Assembly (NCBI RefSeq): GCF_024170005.1
Contig: NZ_JALJXJ010000009.1
Span: 1 to 64,000, forward strand
Direction: 5' to 3'
DNA from: Azospirillum lipoferum
Lineage (GTDB): Bacteria > Pseudomonadota > Alphaproteobacteria > Azospirillales > Azospirillaceae
Length of the DNA: 64,000 bases
Shown here: positions 8,533-17,478 of the stretch, piece after piece
Numbering within the stretch: position 1 is the stretch's first letter
Layout of the letters: each line of letters starts with the position of its first letter
Translations under genes and position numbers: made by a program
The notes under the pieces: model-generated
What the model saw: the letters and a program-made list of their open reading frames with translations, nothing else
Told to the model about the DNA's origin: nothing
The model's database searches: none

Positions 8533-9303
8533 ATGGGTACCGAACACATCGTCCGCTCCTTCGCGCAGGAATTGCAACGCCTGTCCAACCTCGTCACCCA
8601 GATGGGCGGCGTGGCGGAGGCGCAGGTGGAGGCCGCGGTGAAGGCGGTGACCCGCCGCGACGTCGGGCTCGCCTCCCAGGTGATGCAGGCCGACGCCCGG
8701 CTCGACGCCTACGAGCGCGACATTGACGCGGAGGCGGTGCGGCTGCTGGCCCTGCGCCAGCCGATGGCGCAGGATTTGCGCGAGATCGTCTCGGCCCTGA
8801 AGGTCTCCGCCGATCTGGAGCGCATCGGCGACTATGCCGCCAACGTCGCCAAGCGATCGCTGGCGCTGGCCCAGGTGCCGGTGGTGCGCCCGGCGGCCGG
8901 CATCCCGCGCATGGGCCGGCTGGTCGAGGCGATCCTGAAGGACGTGCTCGACGCCTATATCGAGCGCGACGTCGACAAGGCCATCGCCGCCTGGGAGCGC
9001 GACGAGGAGTTGGACGACCTCTACACCAGCCTGTTCCGCGAGGTCCTGACCTATATGATGGAGGATCCGCGCAACATCACGCCCTGCACGCACCTGCTGT
9101 TCATGGCGAAGAATCTGGAGCGCATCGGCGACCACGCCACCAACATCGCCGAGATCATCCATTTCCTGGTGGTCGGCTCGCCGCTGACCGTGCTGCGCCC
9201 GAAGAACGACGGCAGCAGCTTCGCCGTGGTGTCGCCGACGGCACCGGACATCGACCCGGCGCTCCCGCTCGACGAAGACGCCGGCCCCGCCGACGCCGGC
9301 TGA
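8533..9303 (+). CDS. phoU: phosphate-signalling protein PhoU
   Basis: 256 residues, with two copies of the PhoU three-helix repeat. The metal-binding signatures ERIGDYAANVAKR (first half) and ERIGDHATNIAEI (second half) are both intact. PhoU acts in the cytoplasm with the Pst transporter and the PhoR kinase to shut off the Pho regulon when phosphate is plentiful. The start ATG 8533 gives the usual family N-terminus; an in-frame GTG at 8473 would add 20 residues of no recognisable family sequence. Usually phoU ends a pstSCAB operon; here no pst gene is adjacent, so it stands alone. Confidence 0.95.
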   Translation: MGTEHIVRSFAQELQRLSNLVTQMGGVAEAQVEAAVKAVTRRDVGLASQVMQADARLDAYERDIDAEAVRLLALRQPMAQDLREIVSALKVSADLERIGDYAANVAKRSLALAQVPVVRPAAGIPRMGRLVEAILKDVLDAYIERDVDKAIAAWERDEELDDLYTSLFREVLTYMMEDPRNITPCTHLLFMAKNLERIGDHATNIAEIIHFLVVGSPLTVLRPKNDGSSFAVVSPTAPDIDPALPLDEDAGPADAG

Positions 9304-9322
9304 GTCCCGACAGCCATAATCG

Positions 9323-9345
9323 CCCTCTCCCGCCCCGGGAGAGGG
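9323..9345. terminator. hairpin behind phoU (CCCTCTCCCG palindrome)
   Basis: A ten-base-pair inverted repeat CCCTCTCCCG, loop CCC, CGGGAGAGGG, about 20 bases after the phoU stop. It can serve as a terminator although no T-run follows. The arm sequence resembles the REP-like palindromes near 30800, 52000 and 58890. Confidence 0.5.
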
Positions 9346-9565
9346 AGCGATGCTCCCTGCCCCCCCTGCGCCCTTGTTCCCACCGCCACCGGCAGCGACA
9401 CTTTGTCCGGCCGCCTGCGGCGGATCCGCCCGCGCAGGGGAGATACCGCCACGGTGCGGGGCTTTTCCGTTTGCATGCGGCGCGGGTGTCGGGTATTAGC
9501 CCGCCCCGTGTGCCCGACATTCGCCGCGGCATCCCTGTCCCTGCCTGCAACGAGACACGCTGGTC

Positions 9566-10720
9566 ATGCCCGCCGACGCACTGAGCTCCGCCCTGCTTCC
9601 CGCCGGACTGCACGACGTGCTGCCGTCCGAAGCGGCGCATGAGGCGGCTGCCGTCGAACGCCTGCTGGCGGAATTCGCCGCGCAGGGCTACCGCCGCGTC
9701 GACCCGCCGCTGGTGGAGTTCGAAGAGAACCTGCTCTCCGGCCCCGGCGCGGCGATGTCCAAGCAGACCTTCCGGCTGATGGACCCGCATTCGCAGCGGA
9801 TGATGGCGGTCCGCGCCGACATCACCCCACAGATCGCCCGCATCGCCACCACCCGCCTGAAGAACGAGGCCCGGCCGCTGCGCCTGTGCTACGCCGGACA
9901 GGTACTGCGGGTGAAAGGGTCGCAGCTGCGCCCCGAACGCCAGTTCACCCAGGTCGGCGTCGAGCTGATCGGTGCGCTGGAGGCGGAGGCCGACGCCGAG
10001 GTGGTGCTGCTGGCGGTCCAGGCGCTGACCGCCATCGGCGTGCCGCACCTGTCGGTCGACCTCTGCGTGCCCACCATGGTGTCGCGCATCTGCGCCGGGC
10101 TCGGCCTGGGCGATGACGAGATCCGCCAGCTGCGCGCGGCGCTCGACCGCAAGGACTCGGCCGCCGTGGCGGCCGTCGGCGGCCCGGCCGCCTCGCTGCT
10201 GGAAACGCTGATGAACGCGTCCGGCCCGGCCGACCGCGCCATGCAGGCGCTGGCCGACCTGCCGCTGCCGGAGGGCGCCGAGAAGGACCGCCGCCGGCTG
10301 ACCGACACGCTGGCCCTGCTGCGCGCGGCGATGCCCGACCTGACGGTGACCATCGATCTGGTGGAGCATCGCGGCTTCGAATACCAGACCGGCCTCAGCT
10401 TCACGCTGTTCTCCCGCGCTGCGGGGGAACTGGGCCAGGGCGGGCGCTACCGTGCCGGCGCCCAGGGTGAGGATCGCGGCGAGCCCGCGACCGGCTTCAC
10501 GCTCTATATGGACACGCTGCTGCGCGCGGTTCCGGCGGCCAAGGCCCCAGGCCGGGTCTATGTGCCGCATGGCTGCGGCTGGGAAGCGGCGCGCAGGCTG
10601 CGGGCCGAAGGATGGGTGACGGTCGCCGGGCTGGCCCCGGTGACCGATGCGGCCGCGGAAGCCAGACGGCTCCAGTGCGGCCATTGGCTGGCTGGCGGGG
10701 ACGTCAAGCCGGTCGGATGA
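9566..10720 (+). CDS. hisZ: ATP phosphoribosyltransferase regulatory subunit HisZ
   Basis: 384 residues, resembling a histidyl-tRNA synthetase catalytic core that has lost aminoacylation: N-terminal GLHDVLPSEAAHE, motif-2-like RADITPQIAR, and the FEYQTGLSFTLF segment. HisZ pairs with a short-form HisG to make the first enzyme of histidine synthesis and gives it feedback control. Presence of HisZ implies that this organism has short HisG, encoded outside the window. The length is normal. Next downstream is purA, after a 15-bp repeat array. Confidence 0.93.
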   Translation: MPADALSSALLPAGLHDVLPSEAAHEAAAVERLLAEFAAQGYRRVDPPLVEFEENLLSGPGAAMSKQTFRLMDPHSQRMMAVRADITPQIARIATTRLKNEARPLRLCYAGQVLRVKGSQLRPERQFTQVGVELIGALEAEADAEVVLLAVQALTAIGVPHLSVDLCVPTMVSRICAGLGLGDDEIRQLRAALDRKDSAAVAAVGGPAASLLETLMNASGPADRAMQALADLPLPEGAEKDRRRLTDTLALLRAAMPDLTVTIDLVEHRGFEYQTGLSFTLFSRAAGELGQGGRYRAGAQGEDRGEPATGFTLYMDTLLRAVPAAKAPGRVYVPHGCGWEAARRLRAEGWVTVAGLAPVTDAAAEARRLQCGHWLAGGDVKPVG

Positions 10721-10722
10721 CC

Positions 10723-10782
10723 CTGGGTTCACATGACTTGAGTTCAGGCGATTTGAGTTCAAGCGAGTTGGGTTCAGGGTGA
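10723..10782 (+). repeat. four tandem 15-bp repeats between hisZ and purA
   Basis: Four head-to-tail 15-base units start two bases after the hisZ stop: CTGGGTTCACATGAC, TTGAGTTCAGGCGAT, TTGAGTTCAAGCGAG and TTGGGTTCAGGGTGA. The core TTGAGTTCA is conserved; the outer copies are diverged. No known element is recognised. It could reflect slippage, protein binding sites for purA control, or a decaying tract. Confidence 0.8.
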
Positions 10783-10866
10783 ACGGGCCCCCACGCCGCG
10801 CGGATGGTACCCTGCGGTGGATCGGGAGGCTGAGCGGTTCCTTTTGAAGTTTTGCGGAGACGAGAG

Positions 10867-12159
<1,293 letters not shown>

Positions 12160-12180
12160 GTTGGCGGGAGGTTCCCAAGA

Positions 12181-12212
12181 AAAAAGGGCCGGCATTTCGC
12201 CGGCCCTTTTTC
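12181..12212. terminator. bidirectional Rho-independent terminator
   Basis: A perfect eight-base-pair stem GGGCCGGC / GCCGGCCC with a five-base loop, flanked by an A-run on the left and a T-run on the right. It can stop both purA (plus) and the convergent SDR gene (minus). Confidence 0.92.
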
Positions 12213-12230
12213 GTTTCTACGGCCCCCCAC

Positions 12231-12935
12231 TCAAACCGACCGCGTCAACCCGCCATCGACCCGGATGTTCTGGCCGGTGATATAGCCGGCGCCCGGCGAG
12301 GCCAGGAAGGCCACCGTCGCCGCGATCTCCTCACTGCTGCCATAGCGCTGCATGGGCACGCTCTGGCGCCGTTCCTCGGTCGCGGGCAGGCTGTCGATCC
12401 AACCGGGCAGGACGTTGTTCATCCGCACATTGTCTGCCGCATACTGCTCGGCGAAGATCTTGGTGTAGGCGGCCAGACCGGCCCGCGCCACGGCGGAGGT
12501 CGGGAACATGGCGCTCGGCTCGAACGCCCAGGCGGTGGAGATATTGACGATCGAGCCGCCCTTCTGCCCGACCATGATCGGCGCCACCAGCCGGACCGCC
12601 CGCACGACATTGAGGAAATAAACCTCGATGCCACGGTGCCAGTCCTCGTCGCTGATCTCCAGCAGGGGACCGCGCGGACCATGGCCGGCGCTGTTGACCA
12701 GCGCGTCGATGCGGCCCCAGCGCTGCATGGTGGCATCGACCAGCCGCTTCAGGTCGTCGCTGGACTGGTTCGACCCGGTGACGCCGAGGCCGCCCAACTC
12801 ATCCGCCAGCGCCTCGCCCTTGCCGGAGGAGGACAGGATCGCGACCTTGAACCCGTCGGCCGCCAGCCGGCGCGCCGAGGCCGCTCCCATGCCGCTGCCG
12901 CCGGCCGTGATGACGGCCACCTTCTCGTCAGACAT
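12231..12935 (-). CDS. SDR-family oxidoreductase with an altered active site
   Basis: 234 residues, a Rossmann-fold short-chain dehydrogenase/reductase. The dinucleotide-binding loop reads TAGGSGMGAA, NSAG stands for the usual NNAG, and the C-terminus (GYITGQNIRVDGGLTRSV) is classic. However, the catalytic YxxxK is absent: the aligned segment is PTSAVARAGL, with Ser and Arg where Tyr and Lys should be. The NIS serine is present. Close homologues with this pattern are a recognisable subgroup, so it is unlikely to be a sequencing fault. The substrate is unknown, and activity may be lost or different. ATG 12935 is supported by GGAGGG. Confidence 0.82.
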   Translation of the reverse strand: MSDEKVAVITAGGSGMGAASARRLAADGFKVAILSSSGKGEALADELGGLGVTGSNQSSDDLKRLVDATMQRWGRIDALVNSAGHGPRGPLLEISDEDWHRGIEVYFLNVVRAVRLVAPIMVGQKGGSIVNISTAWAFEPSAMFPTSAVARAGLAAYTKIFAEQYAADNVRMNNVLPGWIDSLPATEERRQSVPMQRYGSSEEIAATVAFLASPGAGYITGQNIRVDGGLTRSV

Positions 12936-13035
12936 CCGCAACCCTCCTGAAACCACGTTGGTCCCGCCAACCATAGGGATGCGGGAGCATGGTCTCAAAC
13001 GCGAATTCAGGATGGAAGGGCGGAGCCGGACAGCG

Positions 13036-13488
13036 TCAGATGTCGAAGTTCGCGGCGATGTTGCCGGTGGACTGGCGGTGGCGCAGCGCGTCGGCCAGCG
13101 TCCGGTTGTCCAGCACCGCGGCGGTGGCGTCGCGGACCTGGACCATCAGCCAGCGGACCGAGCAGGTCTCCGTATCGATGCAGTCCTCGCACGGCCGGAA
13201 GGAGGCCTTGCTGGCACAGGGGATCGGGGCGAGATGGCCGTCGATCAGGCGGATCACCTCGCCGAAGGTGATCTCGGCGGCGGGACGGGCCAGCCGGTAA
13301 CCGCCGCTCTTGCCGCGCTTGGCGAACAGGACGCCTTCCTTGCGCAACTCGACCAGGATCGCTTCCAGGAACTTGCGCGGGATGTTCTCACGCTCGGCGA
13401 TGTCGGCGATCAGGATCAGGTCGCCATTGTCCTTCTCCGCCAGCATGATCAGGGCACGCAACGCGTATTTGGCTTTCTGCGACAGCAT
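13036..13488 (-). CDS. Rrf2-family transcriptional regulator
   Basis: 150 residues. An N-terminal winged helix-turn-helix (about 1-65; KYALRALIMLAE and IPRKFLEAIL) is followed by a dimerisation helix and three cysteines in CEDCIDTETC (about 102-111), the arrangement used by Rrf2 proteins such as IscR, NsrR and RirA to hold an Fe-S cluster. It is probably a redox, iron or nitric oxide sensor; the target is unknown. It is divergent from the MBL hydrolase at 13748, a plausible target. It is distinct from the SUF-linked Rrf2 at 24007. Confidence 0.85.
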   Translation of the reverse strand: MLSQKAKYALRALIMLAEKDNGDLILIADIAERENIPRKFLEAILVELRKEGVLFAKRGKSGGYRLARPAAEITFGEVIRLIDGHLAPIPCASKASFRPCEDCIDTETCSVRWLMVQVRDATAAVLDNRTLADALRHRQSTGNIAANFDI

Positions 13489-13747
13489 TCCGGCGGAATC
13501 CGTATGATTTGCGGCGACGGCAAGATGGTCCGCCCCGATCTAAAGCTTCAGTGGTTAACATTTCGTACCGGCCCGCTATTCCACCCAAAGGCGCAATCCC
13601 GGCCCGGATCAGCGGACCTTAGCCAGATTCTCCGGGCAATGCGACCGGCTTTGCGCGAATGGTTTGCGGCAGCCGTCGCGGGCGCGTTAAGGTCGCCCTG
13701 CCCATGGGGTCAATCCGCCATTTTCCCGCAGAGTCGAAGGTCAGGAC

Positions 13748-14380
13748 ATGCAGTACGCCATCGTTCCGGTCACCCCGTTCCAGCAGAACTGCACGGTGCT
13801 CTGGTGCCCCGAGACGATGAAGGGTGCCGCCATCGATCCCGGCGGTGACCTTGACCGCATCCTGGCGGCGGCGAAGGCGAAGGGCGTGACGCTGGAGAAG
13901 ATCCTGGTTACCCACGGCCACATCGACCATGCCGGCGGCGTCGCCGATCTGGCCGACAAGCTGTCGCTGCCGATCGAGGGGCCGCAGCGCGAGGACCAGT
14001 TCTGGATCGACGGTATGCCGATGCAGAGCCAGATGTTCGGCTTCCCGCCGGTCCGCTCCTTCACGCCCGGCCGCTGGCTGGAGGAGGGTGATACGGTGAC
14101 CGTCGGCCACCAGACGCTGGAGGTCCGCCACTGCCCCGGCCACACCCCCGGCCATGTGGTGTTCGTCCACCGGCCATCGAAGCTCGCCATCGTCGGCGAC
14201 GTTCTGTTCCAGGGCTCGATCGGCCGCACCGACTTCCCCAAGGGCAACTTCGCCGACCTGATCGCTTCGATCCGCGACAAGCTGTTCCCCTACGGCGACG
14301 ACATCGCCTTCATCCCCGGGCACGGCCCGATGTCGACCTTCGGCGAGGAGCGGCTCTACAACCCCTTCCTGAACGACTGA
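13748..14380 (+). CDS. MBL-fold hydrolase, glyoxalase II-like
   Basis: 210 residues with the full metallo-beta-lactamase metal set: THGHIDHAGG (HxHxDH, about residues 55-64), HCPGHTPGHV, the VGDVLF aspartate and the final PGHGP histidine. Short glyoxalase-II-like proteins of this kind hydrolyse thioesters such as S-lactoylglutathione or have related activities; the exact substrate cannot be read. A ribosome site (AGGTCAGGAC) lies before the ATG. It is divergent from the Rrf2 regulator and convergent with parB. Confidence 0.88.
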   Translation: MQYAIVPVTPFQQNCTVLWCPETMKGAAIDPGGDLDRILAAAKAKGVTLEKILVTHGHIDHAGGVADLADKLSLPIEGPQREDQFWIDGMPMQSQMFGFPPVRSFTPGRWLEEGDTVTVGHQTLEVRHCPGHTPGHVVFVHRPSKLAIVGDVLFQGSIGRTDFPKGNFADLIASIRDKLFPYGDDIAFIPGHGPMSTFGEERLYNPFLND

Positions 14381-14394
14381 GGACGCCCAACCCC

Positions 14395-15216
14395 TCAATC
14401 CACCGCCGGATCGTCGCCCAGCAGCAGGTCGATGCGCCGGCGCAGGCTGATCAGTTCGCGCCGCTGCATGTCGTCGACATAGGCGCGGTGTTCGCGCGGA
14501 TCGCCCAGCCGGGCGGTGGCGCGGCGGAGCGCGTCGAGAAAGCGGCCGACCGCCGACATGGTGCGCAGCGACGGCTCCTTGGCGGCGTCCTTGCGGCTGC
14601 GCGCGGCCTGGACGGTGCCGTCGCCGGCCTTCACCTGCTCCCACAGGGCGATCTGCTCGTCCAGATCCTTGATCCAGGCGATCTCGATCAGGGTGGAACG
14701 GGACACGTCGTGGTGGGCGGCGGCATATTCCTGCTTGATCGTCTCCGGCAGGCTGTTCAGCCGCAGGGTATGGCTGACGTTGCTCTGGCTCTTGCCGATG
14801 ATGCGGCCCAGTTGCTCCTGGGTATAGCCGAAACGCTCGATCAGCCGGGCCAGCGCCTCAGCCAGTTCCAGCGCGTCCAGATCGACGCGCTGCACATTCT
14901 CCACCAGCGTCAGCTCGTCCGGGTTGCCGGAGGTGACCAGCGCGTAGATGGTCGCCAGCCCCAGCATCTCGTGCGCCCGCAGCCGCCGTTCGCCGGCGAC
15001 CAGACGGTGTCCGCCGACGACCTCCTGCACCAGGACCGGCTGCTTCAACCCGTAATGGGCGATCGAGTCGGCCAGCCCCTGCATTTCCTGTGGGTCGAAG
15101 TGGCGACGCGGCATGCTGGGGTTGCGCATGATCCTGGCGACGTCGAGTTCCAACAGCCGGGGCGGCTTGCCCGTATCGTCGAACAGATCCGAATGATCGG
15201 GTGCGAGCGTCGGCAT
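14395..15216 (-). CDS. ParB/Spo0J-family protein, orphan
   Basis: 273 residues. A ParB N-terminal domain (about 22-110) carries the GERRLRAHEML nucleotide-binding motif and ENVQRVDLDALE. A helix-turn-helix follows (about 125-155; YTQEQLGRIIGKSQSNVSHTLRL), then a helical C-terminal region. ParB proteins bind parS, clamp DNA with CTP and guide ParA. No parA is adjacent and no parS-like TGTTTCACGTGAAACA was seen nearby, so this may be a stand-alone ParB-like regulator rather than the chromosome partition protein. ATG 15216 gives the natural N-terminus. Confidence 0.85.
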   Translation of the reverse strand: MPTLAPDHSDLFDDTGKPPRLLELDVARIMRNPSMPRRHFDPQEMQGLADSIAHYGLKQPVLVQEVVGGHRLVAGERRLRAHEMLGLATIYALVTSGNPDELTLVENVQRVDLDALELAEALARLIERFGYTQEQLGRIIGKSQSNVSHTLRLNSLPETIKQEYAAAHHDVSRSTLIEIAWIKDLDEQIALWEQVKAGDGTVQAARSRKDAAKEPSLRTMSAVGRFLDALRRATARLGDPREHRAYVDDMQRRELISLRRRIDLLLGDDPAVD

Positions 15217-15527
15217 GTCCTGGTCTGGTCCCCTGGTCCCCAATCCGTCCGGTGTCCTTCCGGTTCCGCAACGGTGCCCGGCACTCACGGCCCTGTCAAC
15301 GGTACAGTGGAAGAAAAGGAGAACATCGCCCCCACAATGCCTCTGCTATGCTGCGGTTGCGAGAATCCGACTTGAATAGTCGATGAAAAGGAACCGTCAT
15401 CGCGGAGTCACCGTTTTGTTAAACGATCATTCAAAATCCATTCGGCTGGCGCAACGAAACGTAACTGAGTAGAAAGGGTTTAAGCAGAGCCGAGGAATTG
15501 ATCCGGCGTCTGTTGGGAGGTCGGTCG
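15217..15527. other. divergent intergenic region between parB and pmtA-like gene
   Basis: About 310 bases. The right part (15390-15480) is relatively AT-rich and probably holds the promoter of the methyltransferase gene. I saw no RNA gene, repeat or clear operator. Confidence 0.3.
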
Positions 15528-16103
15528 ATGTCACTTGCTGAACGCAAGCTTTTTGTCGAGCGCTGGATTCGCTCACCCCTGAAGGTCGCGTCGGTAACTC
15601 CAAGCGGACCTGAGCTGTGCCGGACGATGGCGAAGGCCGCCGGTTGCAGCCCAACACGGCGGGTGGTGGAGTTGGGGCCGGGCACCGGTCCGGTCACGTC
15701 GGCCCTTCTGGCCCATGGCGTCACCCCCGACAATCTGCTGATGGTCGAACTCGACCCCGCCTTCGCCGACCATCTGTCGATCCTGCACCCCAACGCCACG
15801 GTGGTGCGCGGCGACGCGACGCGGGTCCACCGCATCGTCCAGGCCCATGGCTGGGAGACCTGCGACGCGGTGGTGTCGGGCCTGCCGCTGATCGCCATGC
15901 CGCTGTCGGTGCAGGCACGGATCGTGCGCGGCGCCTTTTCCGTGCTGGCGCCCGACGGGGTTTTCGTGCAATTCACCTATGGTCCCTTCGCCCCGGTCAA
16001 TCCGGAACTGATCCGGCGGCTGCGGCTGAAGCCGCGGCGTCATGCCTGGATCGCCCGGAACCTGCCGCCGGCGTCGGTCTGGACCTTCCGCCGGCTGCCC
16101 TGA
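15528..16103 (+). CDS. PmtA-like SAM-dependent (phospholipid) methyltransferase
   Basis: 191 residues, a small class I methyltransferase. Motif I is VELGPGTGPVTSALL (about 47-61), followed by the acidic ribose-binding VELDP. The N-terminal VASVTPSGPELCRTMA and the lipid-family GLPLIAMP segment match the Rhizobium-type phospholipid N-methyltransferase group, which methylates phosphatidylethanolamine on the way to phosphatidylcholine. The lipid substrate is inferred. ATG 15528 has GGGAGG seven bases upstream and is preferred to an in-frame TTG ten codons earlier. It is followed 12 bases later by the TPR-methyltransferase. Confidence 0.75.
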   Translation: MSLAERKLFVERWIRSPLKVASVTPSGPELCRTMAKAAGCSPTRRVVELGPGTGPVTSALLAHGVTPDNLLMVELDPAFADHLSILHPNATVVRGDATRVHRIVQAHGWETCDAVVSGLPLIAMPLSVQARIVRGAFSVLAPDGVFVQFTYGPFAPVNPELIRRLRLKPRRHAWIARNLPPASVWTFRRLP

Positions 16104-16115
16104 CGACGAGTCATT

Positions 16116-17438
16116 TTGACCGCTGACCCTGTATTGCACGAGGCGCGCGCCCTGATCGACGCGCGCCGTTACCGCCCCGCCCTGCGCCTGCTGCGCGGTG
16201 CAACCACATCCTCTGGTGTCGAGCGGCTCCATCTGCTCGGTCTGGCCCATCTTGGCCATCGCGGTCCGGCGGCGGCCATCGCCTGCCTGCGTCGGGTGCT
16301 GGCCGACAGCCCCGCAGACGCCGACCGGCTGGCCACCCTCGCCAGAGCCCATCAGGCCGACAACGCTCCCCTCCCCGCGGTAAACTGGCTGGAGCGCGCA
16401 CTGCGCGTCGCTCCCGGCCGTCCGGACCTGACCGCCGCGCTGGCCGGTGCCTTGCGCCGCGACGCCCGCTACAGCGACGCGATCGCCCTGACCCGCGAGG
16501 CGCTGACCGCCGGCGACCGCTCCCCCGACATCCGCTTCGAAGCCGCGACGGCCGCAGCCTATCTCGGGCATGACGACGAGGCTCTCGCGCATTTCAACGC
16601 GCTCCTGGCCGACGACCCCGAGCATGCCGCGGCATGGTTCGGCAGCCACGCCCAGGCACTCCACCATCACGGCCCGGACGAAGCGCTGCGCCGCCTGCGC
16701 CGCGCCACCCGCTGTGGCGGCGCCGCCGGCAAATACTGGGGCTATCTCGCCGCCACCCTGCGCCTGCTCGGCCGGGATGCCGAGGCCGACGCCGTGGAAG
16801 CGGCGGAGGTCGGCGACAACCCGAAGCGCCGCCCGCTGCCGGACGGGGCCAAGGCGCTGCTCCCCAGTCTGTCGGCCGACTTCCGCCTGTTCGGCAACAG
16901 CGGCCGGCTGCTGCGCCACGCGCTGGCCTGTGCCGCCACACCGGGTCTGGTGCTGGAGTTCGGCGTGCGGCGCGGCACTTCGCTCGACCATATTGCCGCG
17001 GTGGCGGGCCAGGAGGTCCACGGCTTCGACTCGTTCGAGGGGCTGCCGGAAGGCTGGGTGAACTCGCCCCGTGGCGTGCTGACCACCGGCAGCCAGTTGC
17101 CGCCGGTGCGCGACAACGCCCGCCTGCATGTGGGGTGGTTCGAGGACAGCCTGCCGCCCTTCCTCGCCACCCATCCCGGGCCGGTACGCTTCGTCAATGT
17201 CGACAGCGACATCTACGCCTCGGCCCGCACGGTGCTGACCGCGCTCGCGGATCGGGTGCGGCCGGGCACCGTCATCGTGTTCGATGAATATATCGGCAAC
17301 CACAGCTGGCGCGATGACGAGTATCGGGCGTTCCAGGAATTCGCCGCGGAGAATTCGGTAAGGTACGAGTATTTCGCGGCCAGCCCCTACACCAAGCAGG
17401 TGGCGGTGCGCATTCTGGAAATTAGGCACACAGGTTAG
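16116..17438 (+). CDS. TPR-repeat protein fused to a TylF-like methyltransferase
   Basis: 440 residues. The N-terminal half (about 1-240) is a set of degenerate tetratricopeptide repeats (alanine/leucine-rich helices such as LHLLGLAHLGHRGPAAAIAC). The C-terminal half (about 265-440) is a class I methyltransferase of the TylF/macrocin O-methyltransferase type with LEFGVRRGTSLDHIA (motif I), HGFDSFEGLPEGW, NVDSDIYASA and FDEYIGN. Such fusions often act on glycans or secondary metabolites; the substrate is unknown. The start is TTG with a modest ribosome site. Probably co-transcribed with the PmtA-like gene. Confidence 0.78.
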   Translation: MTADPVLHEARALIDARRYRPALRLLRGATTSSGVERLHLLGLAHLGHRGPAAAIACLRRVLADSPADADRLATLARAHQADNAPLPAVNWLERALRVAPGRPDLTAALAGALRRDARYSDAIALTREALTAGDRSPDIRFEAATAAAYLGHDDEALAHFNALLADDPEHAAAWFGSHAQALHHHGPDEALRRLRRATRCGGAAGKYWGYLAATLRLLGRDAEADAVEAAEVGDNPKRRPLPDGAKALLPSLSADFRLFGNSGRLLRHALACAATPGLVLEFGVRRGTSLDHIAAVAGQEVHGFDSFEGLPEGWVNSPRGVLTTGSQLPPVRDNARLHVGWFEDSLPPFLATHPGPVRFVNVDSDIYASARTVLTALADRVRPGTVIVFDEYIGNHSWRDDEYRAFQEFAAENSVRYEYFAASPYTKQVAVRILEIRHTG

Positions 17439-17443
17439 GGTGC

Positions 17444-17466
17444 GGCGGGGACGAAACGCCCCCGCC
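17444..17466. terminator. weak hairpin between convergent methyltransferase and glcB
   Basis: GGCGGGG and CCCCGCC arms around a nine-base loop, in the 40-base gap between convergent genes. No T-run, so intrinsic termination is uncertain. Confidence 0.35.
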
Positions 17467-17478
17467 ACCGAAATATAC

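Noticed and set aside
15382..15471. 29-codon reading frame starting MKRNRHRG
   Set aside because: No ribosome site and no recognisable pattern; probably chance in the methyltransferase promoter region.
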